Shown here in pieces: positions 24,640-37,300 of a DNA stretch of 64,000 nucleotides (the stretch's first letter is position 1; every line of letters starts with the position of its first letter). This stretch comes from Styela clava (taxonomy: Eukaryota > Chordata > Ascidiacea > Stolidobranchia > Styelidae): NCBI RefSeq assembly GCF_964204865.1, contig NC_135250.1, positions 8,804,001 to 8,868,000 on the forward strand, in the 5' to 3' direction. A model generated the notes under the pieces. The model was given only the letters and a program-made list of their open reading frames with translations, was not told where the DNA came from and made no database searches. The position numbers and the translations under genes are program-made.

Positions 24640-25710
24640 AAAACAAATGCACAAGTATGATGTGCAAAAACGTGTTTCAGCGGGTGACTTAAACGTTGTG
24701 CGAACTATTTTTAATAAATGTTTAATAACATATTTTTTTAAAAATCTTTTTCATATGACAAACGAAACCGAATGCTTCGACCTGTTTCACTATATGTATT
24801 AGCAAATCAAGTTGATTTGTCTGCTCGTTTGGAAGTGGCACAAGTTTTAAAAACAATCAAACTTAATACAACCAAATAATGAAATCTTACAAAGAATGCT
24901 ATTTTAGACAAGTCCAGTTCGAGTAACGAAACCTTAATTAACCCAAAAGCATAGTTTTTCGTCTGTTCAATAATTATCGAATTAAGAATAAGAGTAGGCC
25001 TAATTCTAAAGCTCATTTGAAGAGAATTAGTCCCAAAATCCAGAAATACATCATTATTGTTCTAATGACCTCGTTATTATTAACAGTATCGGAAAGTATA
25101 ACGCACACGTCTTTGTAAAACATCGTTTTCGGGATTGAGCGCTATGTGCAGAAATAATTATGGACAATTATCACTTACTCAACGAAGAAAATTTCAAATA
25201 ATTACCTTCATTCCAACTAGGTAAATTACCGTTGAGCTTTAATTTATTTTTAACAAAATGCGCAATAAAAATCGAAAATAAAAACAATTTTTTTTTAAAA
25301 CAATTTTACAATGATTTTTGTCCAGTTTGTATCCAGGAATACGTAAAAATAGCCATTTCTATAGGATAATTTAATAAATATATTGTGCACATAATTATGA
25401 TAAGCTAAATTTTGTTATATTATAGCCGTAACTGATCTTTTGTAGAAAGCCTCCGTCAAAAAAAAAAGCTTAAAATAAAAAATGAGTAATTATACAGTCA
25501 CAATTCATATCAATACAACTCATTGATGGAATTCAGCACTGAAATCAGCAATGGCCCAGGGGTTAGCGAACGCGCATTTACTTAAAACGTGGCGATCGCA
25601 ATCTGTATTACTTGAAACGTGTCGGGGCTGTTTTTTTTTCAAATTGGTGGAGACTTTCTACAAAAGATCCGCCCTAGCTTGTATTAGTTCATATCGAAGA
25701 AAATTTTAAC

Positions 25711-26739
25711 ACGAGAAAGCAATGCTTAAATGTATGAACTCGAAAGCCAAAACGATGTAGTACGAGTATGCAATTTTTCAATAATTTTTTTTTTCACTTC
25801 AGGCCAGCGGCAGCGCAGTCTTCGCGACTTCGCCTGAACATCAGCTAGTGACGAATCCGAACGAGGAACCGCCACAACCGCAATTTTGATAACGTCTCGC
25901 ACACAAAAAACGAATTCCATAGAGGCCACATGAATTTTTGAAATAAATAAAAGTAATAGTCTTCTAGCGACAAATACATCTTTAACTACGGAAAATGTTG
26001 AAGCAATTGACAGCGAATACAGAGTAAAGCGATTTTTCATAACATCAAGTGGAAAAATATCCAAACGAATTCATATGCCACTTCGTGTTTAATAATACAC
26101 AATTTATACATAACGTCGTCGCACACAAGAAATTAATCCCATATAGGTCACAGAAAATTTTTGCAAACATTTGAAGTAATTGAGAAGAAAAGCGATTTTT
26201 TTTATTACAACAAGAGAATAAATACAAAATGTCAAAACGATACTTCGTGTTTCATAACAAAACGATTAATTTCGTATCCAAAAGCATTCTTGATCTTGTG
26301 TATCGTGGCACTGTGACGTTATATAAAGCGAAAACGCAACCGAAGCATACTGTGAGTTTTAGGCCACATAAACGTGGGCACTAAGACCCAAGGTCAGTTT
26401 CAACCTATTTGTTTAAATCTTCTCTCCAATATTATAATTGTCAAATGTATCTGACCAATTACGCGGCGTAGCTTCGGAACTTCCAGTCGATGGTAAAAAG
26501 TTTGGAAATGACATTCAAAAACAGGTTTCGAACCAGCTGGAGCCTGGAGAAATAAACTTATACGCTGTCTATATCTTATTATTGCTCGAAAACATTCATT
26601 ATTATTATTTGCATTCGTCATATTCTACAAAAAATAAAAATCAATTTATGGTGCGTGACAAATATTTTTAATCCGCCCGACAAATTAATGCAATTTGTGT
26701 CAGATTGTAAGAATGTGTTTCCCACATCGATGGAATTCA
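25711..26739. other. Spacer between duplication units, no gene seen
   Basis: This is AT-rich sequence. Short frames such as 25726-26064 (-) and 26438-26671 (+) have no recognisable domain or splice support. Confidence 0.4.
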
Positions 26740-27564
26740 ATTCCGATCCTCCATGGCTGCAAACCATTGGACTGACTCGAATATATGGAGGACAATGGAT
26801 TGACTTTATTTATTGCAAGCCAAATCTTTTTGGATAGGAGTCGACTTTTGATATAATCTCATACAACTGGATACCATTGCGTAATAAATTGAATGAAATT
26901 TCTATTTGGTCGGTACAAAATAGGAAAATTTATAATTGTAACCGATTGCATAGGTTCTTGTGAAACCAGCTGTATGTGTTTACATTAAATTTGATATTTT
27001 ATTGAGCCACATACTCTCAACAAGCGTGAGATATTCCACTGCAAACTTATTTGAGTTGATGTTGAAATCTCGCTCACTCGTGACGCATATTTCACATCCA
27101 TTCACTACGTTCGGTATAACATGTGCTTGTCAAGATATGTTATATAGAAACCTTTTTTCTAATAACCATCGTTCTGTCAAATTTTCTTCTACCAAGCTGT
27201 TTGGAACTAACTTTGTCTGTTTTAGATTGCATTCACGATACCCGCAGTTCTTACGATAAACTCGAAAGAAGTTATACTGTATGCCATTGCAATATCAGAA
27301 GAGTTTTATTTCACATAAAAAACGACTACATACACGAGATATCCGACATGACGAATTGCGTATAATATTACAATTGATGGGCTGTATTACATTAATCTTT
27401 GTCCAAGCAAAAATATATATATATAAAAGATATCGACCAAATATCTAAACATTAACACTAAAGTCAAAATATGTATCATTTCGATGTATACTGGCGGGCA
27501 TTGTTATATTGAACTCAAGTTAAGTAGAATATCATATTTTTTCACGAGAGCGTAAATTTCGTCA

Positions 27565-27998
27565 TTAGATGCAACTGCAGTAGGTCGCCTGCAAATGTAA
27601 GAAAAACAATTAAAATTTTCGGAGAGCATCGCACTTTCTACGGGCATAAACATACCAACTACTGCACAATCTGACATCGCCAGCACAATCTGCAATTTTG
27701 ATGAGATGCTGAGTCTCATATTCTAGAAGGATGTATGCCAAACCGTGATATTTTGGTTCGCTGTCCGATTCAGTTTATATTAGTACCGCATGAAAACACA
27801 GTATTTTTCACCAATCAAATTAAAAACGTATCCGTCCTTGATGTCATTCAGGATTGTGGCAGTAAAAAGGCAAAGAATAGTTGTTTCTGAGTTTAAAAAA
27901 TAACTTAATTAATGAATACACGATAATGAACAGTTTCATGATTGCCATGTGGTTTCAGGTAAACCTCTGCAGGTGAACAACTGCACGGATTTCCAGCA
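27565..27998 (-). pseudogene. Truncated paralogue of the cysteine-rich gene
   Basis: Only the last two exons remain: 27998-27920 and 27588-27565. The first is exactly as long as its counterpart (79 bp) and keeps G-N-P-C-S-C-S-P, but the later cysteine is lost (L-T-C has become E-V-Y). The last reads A-T-Y-C-S-C-I and then stops, shortened from T-I-Y-C-K-C-S-P-G-N-S. No signal-peptide exon or exons 2-3 exist upstream, so this is a relic. Confidence 0.75.
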
Positions 27999-28329
27999 CT
28001 GAAAATATATAAAGATATTTTACTCAACATTCGAATCGTTCATACACAATAGTTGATCTTATCCGGTATTTGGTAAGACTGTTTCTTATTCGCCATATTA
28101 CTTTATTGATGCCAAATAGCTAACTGATGTTAATATCTGATAAAAAAACGAGACCAAAATACGGAGAATAAATAATACAAACAACATGTATGGTTGCCTC
28201 CAACACACTCTCGGGAGAATTTCTCGCCATAACAATGATGGCGATTTCCACTTATTTCACATATTGTACTTGCACATAACATCATTTTATACAATGGTCA
28301 AGCACGCTTTTCGCTCTTAATCATTTCTG

Positions 28330-28445
28330 GGACCTCCTAAAGTATGCGCACCAAGATAGCGCATAACCTGAACTCAGGTTGTGTACCTGTACCAGGTTAG
28401 GGTTTAGGTTATGCGACATCTTGGTGCGCATACTTCAGGAGTACC
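28330..28445. mobile_element. MITE family M1, copy c
   Basis: The 116-bp foldback begins GGACCTCCTAAAGTATGCGC and ends with the inverted form GGAGTACC. The exact 8-bp duplication CATTTCTG flanks it (28322-28329 and 28446-28453). The homologous site in unit 1 (near 24320) is uninterrupted. Confidence 0.9.
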
Positions 28446-29735
28446 CATTTCTGGAAGGTCGGGATTCTTTCGGACCTCAACCGTCTCAAACATTTAGGGA
28501 TTTATTACAGATTTATCGAATGCTGAAGATGGGTTTGATTTTCAATCTTTAAATGGAATTTAATTATGTAAATAATTCTATTTTCATTAGCATACGAATT
28601 ATGAGTCAAAACAGTAGTTTTGTCGAACAAGTAGTTTTTTCTTGATAAATCTTAAAAAAATTCAAATTGCGATGCATGACGATGTTCAACGGACCTCATT
28701 TTTTGCGAACTATTTAAAAATGTTTAAAAACCTAGTGTTCCGAAAAACTTATTCACATGACAAGCGAATCCAAATAATTTATATATTATTTACCAAGTGT
28801 AAAATGGATTTGATTTGTCATTTCGTTTCGATGTGGCACACGTTCAAATACAATCAAACTTCAAACATTCAAATAATCGAATCTCCCAAGGAATGCTATT
28901 ATGAACAAATTAAGAAATCTAATTCCTGTCACGAAATCCTCTAAATAACCCAAAAGCATAGTTTTTTGTCTGTTTAATAATTATCGAAATAATAATAAAA
29001 GTAGGCTTAATTCTAAAGCTCGTTCGAAAAAATATTAGTCCGATAATTCAGTAATAAATACATCCTTATTGTTCTAACGACATCCGAATTATCTGTCCAT
29101 CGGAAGAGGCATGACGTATGAAATCTTTATTAATCATCATCTTCGGGATTAAGCGCTGTGACAAAAATTAATGATGGACAATTATCACTGACTTAATAAA
29201 GAAAACTTAAAGTAATTATCTCCATTCCAACGAAGCAAATTACCGGTAGTATCAAATTTATTTTTAACAAAATTCACCAAAAATCGAGATTTAAAACAAT
29301 TTTTATTTTCGATTAATTTCACAATAAATTTTGTTCAGTTTTTTTATAGGAATACGTAGAAGTAGTCATTTCCAATGGATTTTATTTTTAAAATACATAA
29401 CGCTACCCACATATTTATGATAAGCTAAATTTTGTTATATTATAGCCGTAACGAATCTTTTGTGAGAGCCTTCACCAAAAAAATACTCTCGTCCTCACTC
29501 AAAATAATAAAATAGTAATTATTCGGTTACAATTTTCATTCATTGATGGAATTCTTCAATGTCAGGGTTAGGGTTAGCGAACGCGCGTCATTAAAAACAT
29601 GGCGAGCACAATATGCAGTATTTTGACGTGGCGGGGCTGTTTTACCCAAATCTCACATTTTTGCATTAGTGGCGGGGCATTTCTACAAAAGATCCGACAT
29701 AACTCGTATAGTATTAGTTTATATCGAAAAATAAA

Positions 29736-32662
29736 AAGTTTATGATGTTTGTTCCATGTATCATTGCTACATTGGTGAAAAAGTGAAAACGAGTGTGATT
29801 CATAAATGTTGAATATATCGGTGTGTAAAAAACTAATATTATTCAGGAGAATAATAATACTCAAGGTTCGAGATATCCATTCTGGCAATCACAAAAAACA
29901 TAGTGTCGCGTTTGACCTAATTTTTCATCCATTGACGTTTCCGTGAAATTACATAAGAAAAAAGCTAAATTATTACATTTAATTTAATTCTTCATTCATA
30001 ATACGTTGTTATTAACATTAATGCCATTAATCGCGCTTTTACGAAAAATGATGAAAATTAACTTAAAAACAAACGAACTATACATTCAAATACGTTCCGA
30101 CGTTCTGTTTTATTAGCCTTGTATTCTTTTCCCTCATTGTATTCGCAGTTTTGTACCGTTACAAGAAAGTAGAAAATATATATTACAATTGTATAAGCAA
30201 ATAAGCCTAAAATAGCGGGTAGGAAATTGCGCACACACAGCGCTCGAAGACATGTGATAGTGGTTTCGGTTTGGTACTAGAATACGTGAGATAGATTGTA
30301 ACCCAAGGTCAGGAAATCCGATCCTGTAAATTTTAACTTTTTCATCTCTGACCCGTTCCCCTAAACTACTAACTCAGCGCCTTCCCTACTCCTCTTTCAT
30401 CCAGTTTTACCAATTTCGACTTCTGAACTTTATATAAACAACATAGTGCTGTTTTCAAGTTCATAACTTCATGTCACTATTCTCATACTGTTCAACATTG
30501 AAATAAAACGATTTATTTTACTGAAAGCAAAGCAGCATCTTCACAAAAACATTTGAAAGATTTGTTGACATGATATAAAATGATACATCGAGAGTTGGAA
30601 CCTCCAACTTGACTAAACAAAAATCTAAATAAATAGCATTCGCAATTGAACTTTTTTTCTATCGTATATTTAAATTTTTTTTGTTATATTTAACAATTTA
30701 TCTTCATGCCTAACGAAGCGAAATTTCGAGGACCAGCAATATAGCCGTAAAAAGCTGGGAGGGTGGACCAAAGACCTCCGACCTAAACTCATTTTGACAG
30801 GTTACCATATTTAAAGTATAACAACATCACAAATATTCCAATACAAACATAAATTGAGAAATTTTGCAGATGGGCAATTTGCGGTAATGATGCAAATAGA
30901 CTGCGGAATATGGACACTTGAGATCGATAGACAGAAAATATAAATATGTGTTGAATGACTTATAGTATTATATGTTTTTTTTTCAAACATATGATTGTAT
31001 TATCTTGAATGTATGTACAAACGGTACAATCAACTATACCAGGGGTGGCCAACCTGCTTTCGACCGCGATCGACTAAAATCTTCAAAATGAATCGCGACC
31101 GACTGATCGGTAACAAGGTCATGAACACTGAATGTGCAGATAACTGTGCACACGCATACAAAAAATCCAACCGCTGCCAATAAGATGATATTGTGGGCAC
31201 ATTGTTATTGAAATCGACACAAAATTTGTATTTTTTATGCTCCATTTAAGTTGGTTATTTGATTATTTAATTGTACCCGCGATTCTTCGCTTGCTTAGAA
31301 TTAGAACAAATTGGGCATTTTGATGCCACTGCTACCATTGCAAATAAAATTTATCACACTACTCTTGGAGTGAGACAACAACTTTCGCATACTACGGAAG
31401 TTATTATAAGATCGTTTGTCAGTCTAGACACGCGATATTCGGCTCTACATTTTTAAACCTTGGCAACGGAAAAACTTGCATGCGTTACGTAATAATATGC
31501 TTTATCGGGCTTGCCAAGACTCAAATGCTGTATGTGTATTTTGCGCCTGTAAAGTACTGTATTCTTCCTGTTGTAAAACACACAACTAGTTCGAGGCAAT
31601 TTTTGGTGGTATTTCAATAAAATTCACTCAACATCAGACGCGAACGACTGCTCGAGATGTGAGGATCGACCGGTCGTTCGCGATCGACTTGTTCGGATTT
31701 GAAAACAACAACGGATGCGCGGTTTGCCTTATTTTCGAATGCTACCATCGCCATATGGGTGTTTTTCTGTGAGTGTTTCAGATCAACTGTACCAAAGAAT
31801 CATAGTCGATTTCATTCTATATCATTTAACAGTGATATAATTTCATAAACTTTCTCCAAACAACAATCCAAGGGTAATAGAATCTAACATGTACATATAA
31901 AGAGTAGCGAATGTATTGAATCGTAACAATTAGGCCTATAAAAAATATTTTTTATAAACTTTATTATAAGTCGAAACTACATAGTCAAATACATATACAT
32001 ATAGATCATAAAAATATTATTATCCTACGTTTCAAAACACTCTTTAAAAGCATATTGCAAAATTTTTCATTATATCAAAGCTTATGAACTGCATAATTAG
32101 GCAGATCAACTGAAAGAATGGTTTACAGTCCTTCCAAACCAGTGAGTCGCGAAGCTGGTGGTGGATCACCGAGCATTCCCAAACTTTTTGTGAGAGCCTG
32201 TCTCTTATCAAGTCAAGATTTAATCTGATAATATCCAATTTGCAAAGCTCAAGTTTCGCATTAATAGCAAATAGCATGGGATACATTGTTTCTTTTCTCT
32301 TATAATAATATCTCATTGTGGTTTGCACAAAAACGACGCAATAAAAGTGGGCCGCGAACTGGAAAACGTTTGGAAGAACTGATTTAGTAGATGTTTACGA
32401 TTTCATTAAATATTTATATGCATAGCACAGAATTCATTTATTCCCATTCATGTGTTTTCATTAAATCAAAAAAGAATACGTTTTTGAAGATTGGCAAATA
32501 TAGATTTGAATTTTATATATACAATGACATTTATATATACATTCGTAATATGGTATGATATGAATATCATACAGATATATATATTTCATGACAATCAAAT
32601 TTATATGGTGTGTATATGTGTTAACGAATAATTGCAGTTCAAAAATGAATCATTTTGATCTA
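29736..32662. other. Intergenic with hAT remnants, no gene seen
   Basis: No gene is seen. A hAT-like terminus CAGGGGTGGCCAACCTGC starts at 31040, followed by GACCGCGATCGAC; related GATCGAC motifs reappear inverted at about 31665-31690, but the closing terminus is missing. The 3' end of the KEN gene lies just to the right. Short frames here show no domain. Confidence 0.45.
32126..32381. mobile_element. Probable hAT-type MITE
   Basis: The left end CAGTCCTTCCAAACCAG and right end GTTTGGAAGAACTG are inverted relatives, with GTCGCGA and CGCGGCCCAC subterminal motifs. This 256-bp arrangement fits hAT, but the flanking octamers agree poorly (4 of 8), so the boundaries are tentative. Confidence 0.5.
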
Positions 32663-33796
32663 TTATTCGAAGTTCATCTCTGGAAGGGGCTTATTGTATG
32701 CTATTTCTTCAGCATTGAACTTCTTGTATGACATCATTTTCGTGTAAATGTGCATGAATAGTTTGGGAAACCTTGTTGAGAAAAAGTTCCAGTAACCAGC
32801 AGCAGAGTTTTCGAAGCATTCTTTCACGGGCTCCCCGTCTTCGTTCATATGCACATATCGATTTCGAAAAAATCGTAAAAGATCGAATATGCATGTTTTT
32901 TCAAATTTGAATTCTCGTTTTGTGTTTTTCTTAGGCTTGGCGAAATCTGAAATCATTTCTATTTTGATTGGTCCTCTGACTCTTCTTCTATTAAGGCGTG
33001 ACATTTCCTGTTTAGTAAGTTTTAATTCTTCTATCCAACCGCCAGGTGGGATCACTCTTGCCGACGAGTCGTCCTTGAACACTTCTTTTGCATCTGTGAT
33101 TTTTTTGCATCGTGTGGTTTCAAATGATTCATTTAAAAAACCAATTTTGTTTTTAGCAGTCCAATAGAAAGGATGTTCAAGTGCTCGCTTGGTATCGTAA
33201 TTTTCAGACATTTTCCGCATCAAGTCCAACGCTATTTCTGGATCTAAACACTTGAAGTCACTTGAGGTGATGTGCTCGCTGAAAACCGTATGAGCTCCAT
33301 TTGTTAGTACAAAACAGTGCAAGTTAGCATTGAAGACCATGTCTCGTTTTACAGAATCGTTGGAGAATTCATAACTTGTCCCGTTTTTGCTGTCGTCACG
33401 TTGCTCTCCAAGGATAATATACCTCTTGTTTTTTACAAAATACACGACAGATGCGTTAAGACTTCCATGGGATGTTTCTTGTTCATGAAGAAGATGTAGT
33501 GCATTCGTGATCTGCAACAAAAGAATTTGGGAAAATTCTGTTGTAAGTTGTTCTTGTCTTCCCCTTGCCGCTGATATCAGTTCCTCCAAGTTTTGGGGTT
33601 CAAGAAATTCTTCAGTGCAATAGTTGAAATTATTTGCATTTTCAGATTCTGGTGGCTTCGAAATAACGGTTGGATAAAATGAAAGTTTCTTATTTGATGA
33701 ACAGTTGGTTTTAATTGCCAGGTCATCACATTCGTTTTCGGCCCCAACGTCCATGTTCGCCTCGCCGTTGTCGTCGTCTGCTGGTTGTTCAGTCAT
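32663..33796 (-). CDS. Pseudokinase-KEN RNase, IRE1/RNase L-like
   Basis: This is an uninterrupted frame of 377 aa. Residues 85-225 resemble the C-lobe of the IRE1/RNase L kinase: the catalytic-loop position reads H-G-S-L-N (110-114, no Asp), the DFG position reads G-E-Q (130-132), then F-V-L-T-N-G (162-167) and H-P-F-Y-W (208-212). So it should be a dead kinase, and the N-lobe is largely absent. Residues 295-355 match the kinase-extension nuclease domain: D-L-L-R-F-F-R-N with Arg311-Asn312 and His316 at the spacing of the catalytic R-N-x3-H of IRE1 and RNase L, then Y-W-N-F-F and R-F-P-K-L. The catalytic Tyr position appears to be Phe. I see no signal peptide, membrane segment or ankyrin repeats. 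The role is probably RNA cleavage on dimerisation. It lies 556 bp downstream of the LRR gene on the same strand. Confidence 0.8.
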   Translation of the reverse strand: MTEQPADDDNGEANMDVGAENECDDLAIKTNCSSNKKLSFYPTVISKPPESENANNFNYCTEEFLEPQNLEELISAARGRQEQLTTEFSQILLLQITNALHLLHEQETSHGSLNASVVYFVKNKRYIILGEQRDDSKNGTSYEFSNDSVKRDMVFNANLHCFVLTNGAHTVFSEHITSSDFKCLDPEIALDLMRKMSENYDTKRALEHPFYWTAKNKIGFLNESFETTRCKKITDAKEVFKDDSSARVIPPGGWIEELKLTKQEMSRLNRRRVRGPIKIEMISDFAKPKKNTKREFKFEKTCIFDLLRFFRNRYVHMNEDGEPVKECFENSAAGYWNFFSTRFPKLFMHIYTKMMSYKKFNAEEIAYNKPLPEMNFE

Positions 33797-34145
33797 TATT
33801 TCATTACTCTGTTACATTTTGATGCGGCTCTTTTAATGCGTTGGTTAGGATTTCTTTCAATATATATACATTTACGATAAGTGAGTTTTAGGCTAGTTTG
33901 TAACTAAATCTATAATGATGAAAAGAAAACGATTTTATATTAATATATACAGTATCAATGGAGTAAAAAGTAACCAGATGATGAATTTATGTAATAAATA
34001 ATGCATATCTCTACGTTTTAAATAAACAGTTTTTGTTAAACTCAACAATCATATTATTAATAAATATGTAAAAAACACAATATAGCAAATACGAATAAAT
34101 ATCATCACTTGCACTTCTAAACTTTCCTATTTATACTTGCAAATC

Positions 34146-34289
34146 GGCGCTCCCGAAGTATGTGTACCAATATGGGGGTAACTAATTTTGTTCGTCTACC
34201 TTACATCACGATGTGTAAAGGGACTGAAACCTATGGGCGGAATAAAATTATGGCCCAACTCAACCCGGTACACATACTACGGGAGTACC
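34146..34289. mobile_element. MITE family M1, copy d
   Basis: The 144-bp copy has the same ends (CTCCCGAAGTATGTG and inverse) but a diverged interior. The exact 8-bp duplication TGCAAATC flanks it (34138-34145 and 34290-34297). It lies between the LRR gene end and the KEN gene. Confidence 0.9.
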
Positions 34290-34351
34290 TGCAAATCATA
34301 TTCATATTACTACTCATATTACAAATATACACATAACACAAAATTGCATTG

Positions 34352-37300
34352 CTAAAAGTTAAAACAATAGTCTGTAGCCAAGAAGTTGATTGATAAAAAC
34401 TTCAGTCTTTTCTTTGCTGTTTCTGTTGCTTCATACATCCATCGTTCAAAATAATTTTCATATTCTAAAAATAAATAAAAGTTTGAAATGATTTTGATGA
34501 AATCTCACCTAACGACAGAATAACTGAAAAGCCTCAGTATATAGTATATGATCTATTGTTAGGATTTCCATTTTTTCAAAGAAAACGAATGTTGATTTTG
34601 GGTATATTACTAAAGTTCGATTTTCATGGGTAGTTTATATACATGAAAAGAAAACGACGAGGTGCAAGTCGCGAATTCTTTTTGGAAGCTCGTATACCCG
34701 CTGTTTGCTTCACAACAAGTATTGGATACGTGGCTTATTGTTATATATGTTTTAGATATATAATATGCACCCACCGTCTTAGAAAGATTATTGAGTTCCT
34801 CCTGCAGTATACTTTTCAAAGATTCATCAAATTTATTGAAGCGCACATGTAGTTCCTCATCGATATTTGGGAGAAGTTCACATATTGCTCTTATGTGCGA
34901 TTCAGTTGCAACACGCTCTTTATCACTAAGATTCAAACATCGCAGCTGTGCGAAATAAAATTTATATTTGAGTTTTAGTTAGCTATAGCACATATATCGA
35001 TATCTACCAATGAAGTATGGAAGTTGTTTATTGTGTTTCTTTGTCTCGGAAAAGTGAAATGCACAACTGAGTCTTGACATGAGTTGAGCGCGGTCATTCC
35101 TGTTTGCAATGCTGATACAACTGAAAAACCCACCTTTCCATATCCAAGCGCTTTTTTGAATCTTCTCACTTGGTATGGCGACAGCATGCACTCACTAATG
35201 TCAAGATCTTTCAGTTTACAATCAACTACAATGTTGGCTATTTCAATAATTCCTTCACCAATCCTAAAATTATCTCGTACATCCATAGCATCCATCTGTT
35301 ATAAAAATTAAAAGAACTTTGTTCAATAACGATTTCAGATACAAATAAGGCCTTTGACCATTCCATATTATTAATAATTCTATATATAACATACTTGATG
35401 CTCTCCGGCGAAGATTCGGAATAATTTGACTTGCATTCTGCCTAGTTTGCATCCTGCCAAACTCAGCTTTTCAACTTGATATTGCTTCACCGTTTTCCCC
35501 AGTGCTTTGAATGTTCTTCTATTCATGAACGGATTGTAGCTAACGTCGAGTTCAAATAGCTAAATATAACAGAATGTGATTCTAGTTACGCAGAAACTTT
35601 AAATATAACAACAGTCTATCACGACGTCATGAAAAAAATTTTGTTAATAAACTTTTTGGCAAAACCAATAATACAACTGTATCGAATTACCTCTCTCGGA
35701 GAATAAAGATATTTTTATTCGTGAATACTCCTTGTTGAAAATCTCGAGTTCAAGACCAACAAGAACAAATTTTCATAAATATTGAATAACTGATTACATT
35801 ATCGAATAAATAAAATACCAAATGATTCTTCATTTCGTTTTACCTTGGCTTTGTCACTGTTGAATCGGCGAAACCTATTAAAACGCCGCTTTGTCAAACC
35901 ACATGAGCTCAATTTCAGATGTTTAACTTTGTTGGTTCCTACCAGCCCTGCGATAGTTTCGAAAGCTTCGTCTTTCATATCTTCGTTGCAACTTACGTCA
36001 AGTTCGTCCAACTATTAAACAGATGTTTGGAATCTCCAATGATAAGTGTTTCAGATAAATTATATTAACGTGGAAATAAGTTGAAATAAATAACAGCAGA
36101 ATACAGTCTATCATCTTGACATGATTTAGTAGCAAATACCCTAAGAGTAAAGCACATCATAAACACACTTCAAATGTACAACTGAGAAAACACGCAAAAT
36201 TAAGGATGAACAGAATGTGTTCAAAAACGAGTGATTCGATGGTTGGGCGAGAAAATTCTGATGAATTACACCCTGAATGCGTTTCCAATAACGAGCAGTT
36301 TATGAAAACTTTGAAGAATTTGATGTTGGACATTAGTTGATTACCATTTGTACTAATTTTACCACCAATTACCTCGGCAGCACCCAAGCCTTCACTAAAC
36401 TTTTTCAGTTTATTAGAATCCACGTCACAGTCAACAGCTTTGAATGTTTTGCTTCCGCACTTTCTGAGGATTTTCCCCATAGTTTTATACGCCCCCTCGC
36501 TAATATTCTTGTTATAACTGACATCCAATTCGTTCATGTGGGTGATCTAAAAGTAATCTTTAATATTATGAATGGGAAATAATGGTGGCTTTGAATGCAG
36601 GGTAACTTTAACCCTACCTACATCTATCCACGTAACGCGAAGTATTGTCTTGTTGGTGATACTATGAATTGAAACTTCGAACAGCACATTCAATCTTGTT
36701 TGTAATCGAATTTTGTTTAATATATAGCAATAAATCAACGTCATGCCCCGATATTTAAATATTTGTGAATTTGTAGTGACTAGACTGCTGATTTAGTCGA
36801 TGCTAACGTTTTTGAAGAAGGATGATTAAACCAATATTGACTCAATTTCGTACATGTTTAGTTCCGCAACAGTTAAGATCTCTGCCATAGGAGTATAACT
36901 TTACTAAAAAGTGGAAATCATAATTTCTGATTCGGTTGAAAAACATAGTTTAGTTTTGAAATCTGGAAACTTTATCCAAATTCAAGAATGCTTTTACGAC
37001 TCAATATCGGAGATAAAATAGGAAACATTATATTAAGAGTCTTGAGGCTTTATATAACTCATCAATAAGAATTAGGACGCTTTGTGGGGTGGTGGTGGCC
37101 TTTGTGGCAAGTATACGAAGGAGATCAAATCAAAACAAATCAAAATTGTAACATGATTCTTTGACAATTCAATCCATTGTTTTTAATTGTATCAGAAAGT
37201 CGAACAAAAAAGGTGATTTAATTCTAACGAACAAATAAATATTCCCCACCAATAAAAACTAGCGAGAACATATTAATATCAGAAATGATTTTTTAATCGC

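Larger units (their letters stand above)
21360..25710. repeat. Segmental duplication, unit 1
   Basis: Sequence from about 21360 to 25710 is repeated in the same order and orientation at about 26740-29735. Anchors include TTTATTGCAAGCCAA (21390 and 26808), TCGTTCTGTCAAATT (21942 and 27168) and TCTACAAAAGATCCG near both right ends. This unit is longer because it keeps exons 1-3 of the cysteine-rich gene. Apart from that gene and MITE copy b, I see no other coding sequence in it. Confidence 0.8.
26740..29735. repeat. Segmental duplication, unit 2
   Basis: This is the second, diverged copy of the 21.36-25.71 kb segment. It lacks about 1.3 kb corresponding to exons 1-3 of the cysteine-rich gene; the junction is between about 28020 and 28200. 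It carries its own M1 MITE at 28330-28445, absent from unit 1. Confidence 0.8.

Noticed and set aside
24605-24802. Small protein starting M-R-H-L-G-A-H-T
   Set aside because: The frame lies on the arm of MITE copy b; the same peptide appears in other copies purely because the repeat is conserved.
33317-33499. Plus-strand frames inside the KEN gene (also 32889-33167)
   Set aside because: These are shadows of the 377-aa minus-strand frame, which alone shows conserved motifs.
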